A stretch of 64,000 nt of DNA. Origin: Labilibaculum sp. K2S. Lineage in GTDB: Bacteria > Bacteroidota > Bacteroidia > Bacteroidales > Marinifilaceae. The stretch lies in assembly GCF_030372765.1 (NCBI RefSeq), contig NZ_JAUCMW010000023.1:1-64000 (forward strand), in the 5' to 3' direction. Shown here one piece after another: positions 62,252 to 64,000 of the stretch. The notes under the pieces were generated by a model that was given only the letters and a program-made list of their open reading frames with translations, made no database searches and had not been told where the DNA came from. Every line of letters begins with the position of its first letter. The stretch's first letter is position 1. A program made the translations under genes and the position numbers.

Positions 62252-64000
62252 TTACTTCAGACGTTTTCTGGTAATTCGTATGTGGCCTTCGGGAAGTATC
62301 TTAACCCATAATATTTCTATCAGAAGCAATAATCTTCTTAAAACATCAAAATAAAGTGTAAAGTAAAAAAACAAGCTGGTTAACCAGATAACAATCACAT
62401 TAAACCAAAAAGTATTCACAAGATAATTTCCAATTCGTTTCTGAGATGAAAATAGTTGGGCTCTTCCCATTTTATTCCCGGGAATTTGAAAAACAGGGTC
62501 TTTTAATTGAATCAATTCACCTTTAAATTCAACAATTTTATTTAGCTCTCTTCGATTTAAAACAATCTGTTCAATAGCTTCGTTATGGTGTTTTTGTTTG
62601 AATTCAAACAATCCATTTTTACCTCCGTATTGTTCCAATAAGTTTAGGTAAGCCTGATCTCTTTTATCTGACTCGGTTTTATAATTAGCCCACCCGTTTT
62701 GCTTAATTTTCTTTAGCCATTCCAACAAATCAACCGAAGAGTTCACAAATCCGTTTTCGGTAAGTTCCACTCCACTTGGCAAAGTATACAAGTCTGCCAA
62801 TTTTCCAAATTCGTTCTGCAATACCTGCAACTGTTTTAAATTGCTTGTTTGCAACCAGCTTTGGTATCGCTGCTTTAATTCAGGAACATAGAATGATGAC
62901 CGAAACGAAGCCTCACTCATTTTTTGTTCATAATCAAAAAACTGACTCTCAAAATCGTTGTTTCTGAATTGTTCTACTATTAAAGCTTCATAAGCCCAAC
63001 GTGAAGTCATTAAATCGCCAACAAACGGCACGTATTTTTGCGAAGTTATAGCCGGATGTAATTTTGTAAAGTTCACAATTACACCGGAGAACAATAGCTG
63101 TGGCACCAAAATAAAAGGGATAGAAACATAAACCGCCACAACAGTATTCAAGGCTGCCGACAAATTTAAGCCAATCATATTAGCGCAGGCGGATGCCGTA
63201 TACAAAACCAACCAATATTCTAAAGTCAATCCTTTAATTTCGAGAATAGTATTAGCTATTAAAACAAACAGCAAGGTTTGAATTGCCGAAATTACAAGCA
63301 TCACAATTACCTTTGAATTTAAGTAGCTAAACCGGCTTAAATTGAGAAAGGATTCCCTCTTCATAATTCTCCGGTCATGAAGAATTTCTTCTGCTGAAAT
63401 AATCAATCCTAAAAAGAGAGATACCACCACAGCCATAAAAATAAAGGAGGGGATATTTTCATTATTTGAGAAAATATAAGCCGTAGGATCATCATCCGTG
63501 CCACTAATATATTTGGTGAAATATCCCAATATAACTGCTAAAACAGGAGCTTCAAGGAGAGTAATAAAAATATACTGTTTATTGCTGATTTTCGCTTTTA
63601 CATCACGCGCCAAATAGATCTTTAACTGCTCTGTTCGTTTGGGAATACTAAAATAATTGATTGGAATCATTCGTTTCCGCTTTGGTATCTTAACCGGATT
63701 CTTCGCTTCAATATTCTCTTTGTACAATTCGTACCATTCATCGGAACTTCTCTTTCTTTTACGGATTTGCCTGCCGTACTCATTCATCATTCGGGTTTCC
63801 ACAATTCTTAGAATCTGCTCCGAATTTACATTACCACAAGTCAAGCACTCGCTTTCATCTGCTTTAACATACTGACTTTGAGTTTTAAAATAGACTACTG
63901 CATCAATTGGATTTCCAAAATAGATCACTTTTCCACCTTGATCCATAATAATTAACTTATCCAGCAGCTTAAAAATATCTGATGATGGTTGATGAATGTT
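62252..64000 (-). CDS. ABC-type half-transporter, C-terminal part (truncated by the window end)
   Basis: The frame runs through the window end: the codons before the ATG at 63946 encode NIHQPSSDIFKLLDKLII, the H-loop end of an ABC ATPase. The visible portion is therefore the tail of an ABCG-like ATP-binding half and its membrane domain. A Cys motif ECLTCGNVNSEQ follows the ATPase. Six or so hydrophobic segments lie at about 110-330 and 510-545, separated by a large coiled, charged insertion (about 335-500). The export substrate is unknown; the ATPase half with Walker A lies outside. Family with similar ECxxCGNVNxEQ motif occurs in other Bacteroidota. Confidence 0.8.
   Translation of the reverse strand, partial: NIHQPSSDIFKLLDKLIIMDQGGKVIYFGNPIDAVVYFKTQSQYVKADESECLTCGNVNSEQILRIVETRMMNEYGRQIRKRKRSSDEWYELYKENIEAKNPVKIPKRKRMIPINYFSIPKRTEQLKIYLARDVKAKISNKQYIFITLLEAPVLAVILGYFTKYISGTDDDPTAYIFSNNENIPSFIFMAVVVSLFLGLIISAEEILHDRRIMKRESFLNLSRFSYLNSKVIVMLVISAIQTLLFVLIANTILEIKGLTLEYWLVLYTASACANMIGLNLSAALNTVVAVYVSIPFILVPQLLFSGVIVNFTKLHPAITSQKYVPFVGDLMTSRWAYEALIVEQFRNNDFESQFFDYEQKMSEASFRSSFYVPELKQRYQSWLQTSNLKQLQVLQNEFGKLADLYTLPSGVELTENGFVNSSVDLLEWLKKIKQNGWANYKTESDKRDQAYLNLLEQYGGKNGLFEFKQKHHNEAIEQIVLNRRELNKIVEFKGELIQLKDPVFQIPGNKMGRAQLFSSQKRIGNYLVNTFWFNVIVIWLTSLFFYFTLYFDVLRRLLLLIEILWVKILPEGHIRITRKRLK

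Overview
The window is AT-rich DNA from a Bacteroidota chromosome. The evidence is the set of protein families (LytS/LytTR pair, PorT-like barrel, SPOR and beta-propeller envelope protein, GH92, Cytidylate_kin2, DUF1015 beside serA/serC, FtsX-type permease) and several promoters of the Bacteroidetes type (-33 TTTG / -7 TAnnTTTG). A trimeric [FeFe]-hydrogenase, butyrate kinase and a complete citrate lyase operon point to a fermentative anaerobe or facultative anaerobe. A marine Marinilabiliales/Marinifilaceae relative is my best guess, but this is inferred from gene content only. I saw no rRNA, tRNA or CRISPR array.

Layout. 1-4.25 kb is an accessory region: an IS21-like end abuts an N-terminally shortened LytS kinase with its LytTR regulator, followed by a 130-bp attC-like palindrome, a methyltransferase, the 3' end of a group II intron that seems to sit in a second attC-like site, and a DUF3124 lipoprotein. 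4.3-10.3 kb holds a LUD-domain protein and a signalling cluster (sigma-54 regulator, periplasmic-sensor kinase, cyclic-nucleotide-binding kinase). 10.4-17.7 kb holds a beta-barrel, a C1 peptidase, a cytidylate-kinase-like protein, a TPR protein, rarA and kdsA. 17.7-22.7 kb is hydCBA and buk. 23.0-26.0 kb holds a serine hydrolase and a class III cyclase.

26.3-34.9 kb is a drug-efflux operon: a TetR regulator with a -33/-7 promoter and two matching operators, TolC, HlyD, two ABC ATPases and two ABC-2 permeases. An IS110 element has inserted between the ATPase and permease genes. 34.9-44.5 kb holds an FtsX-type permease, DUF1015-serA-serC, gcvT and a TPR/propeller/SPOR lipid-envelope protein. 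44.8-47.6 kb holds an Hpt-STAS-REC/PP2C partner-switch module and a PQ-loop protein. 47.7-53.2 kb is the citrate lyase operon citD-E-F-XG-C, with a fused citXG. The 0.87-kb gap after it carries two LacI-type operator matches and an orphan hairpin. 54.0-64.0 kb holds GH92, an ADP-dependent sugar kinase-like protein, ClpB, OsmC, a peroxiredoxin-like protein and an ABC half-transporter cut by the window end.

Most interesting points: (1) the integron-cassette-like accessory region with a probable group IIC-attC intron relic; (2) the hydrogenase large subunit, where Ser311 falls at the spacing expected for an H-cluster cysteine ligand, next to an unusually short HydB; (3) the IS110 insertion inside the efflux operon, with a candidate bridge-RNA region; (4) the clear TetR promoter/operator layout.
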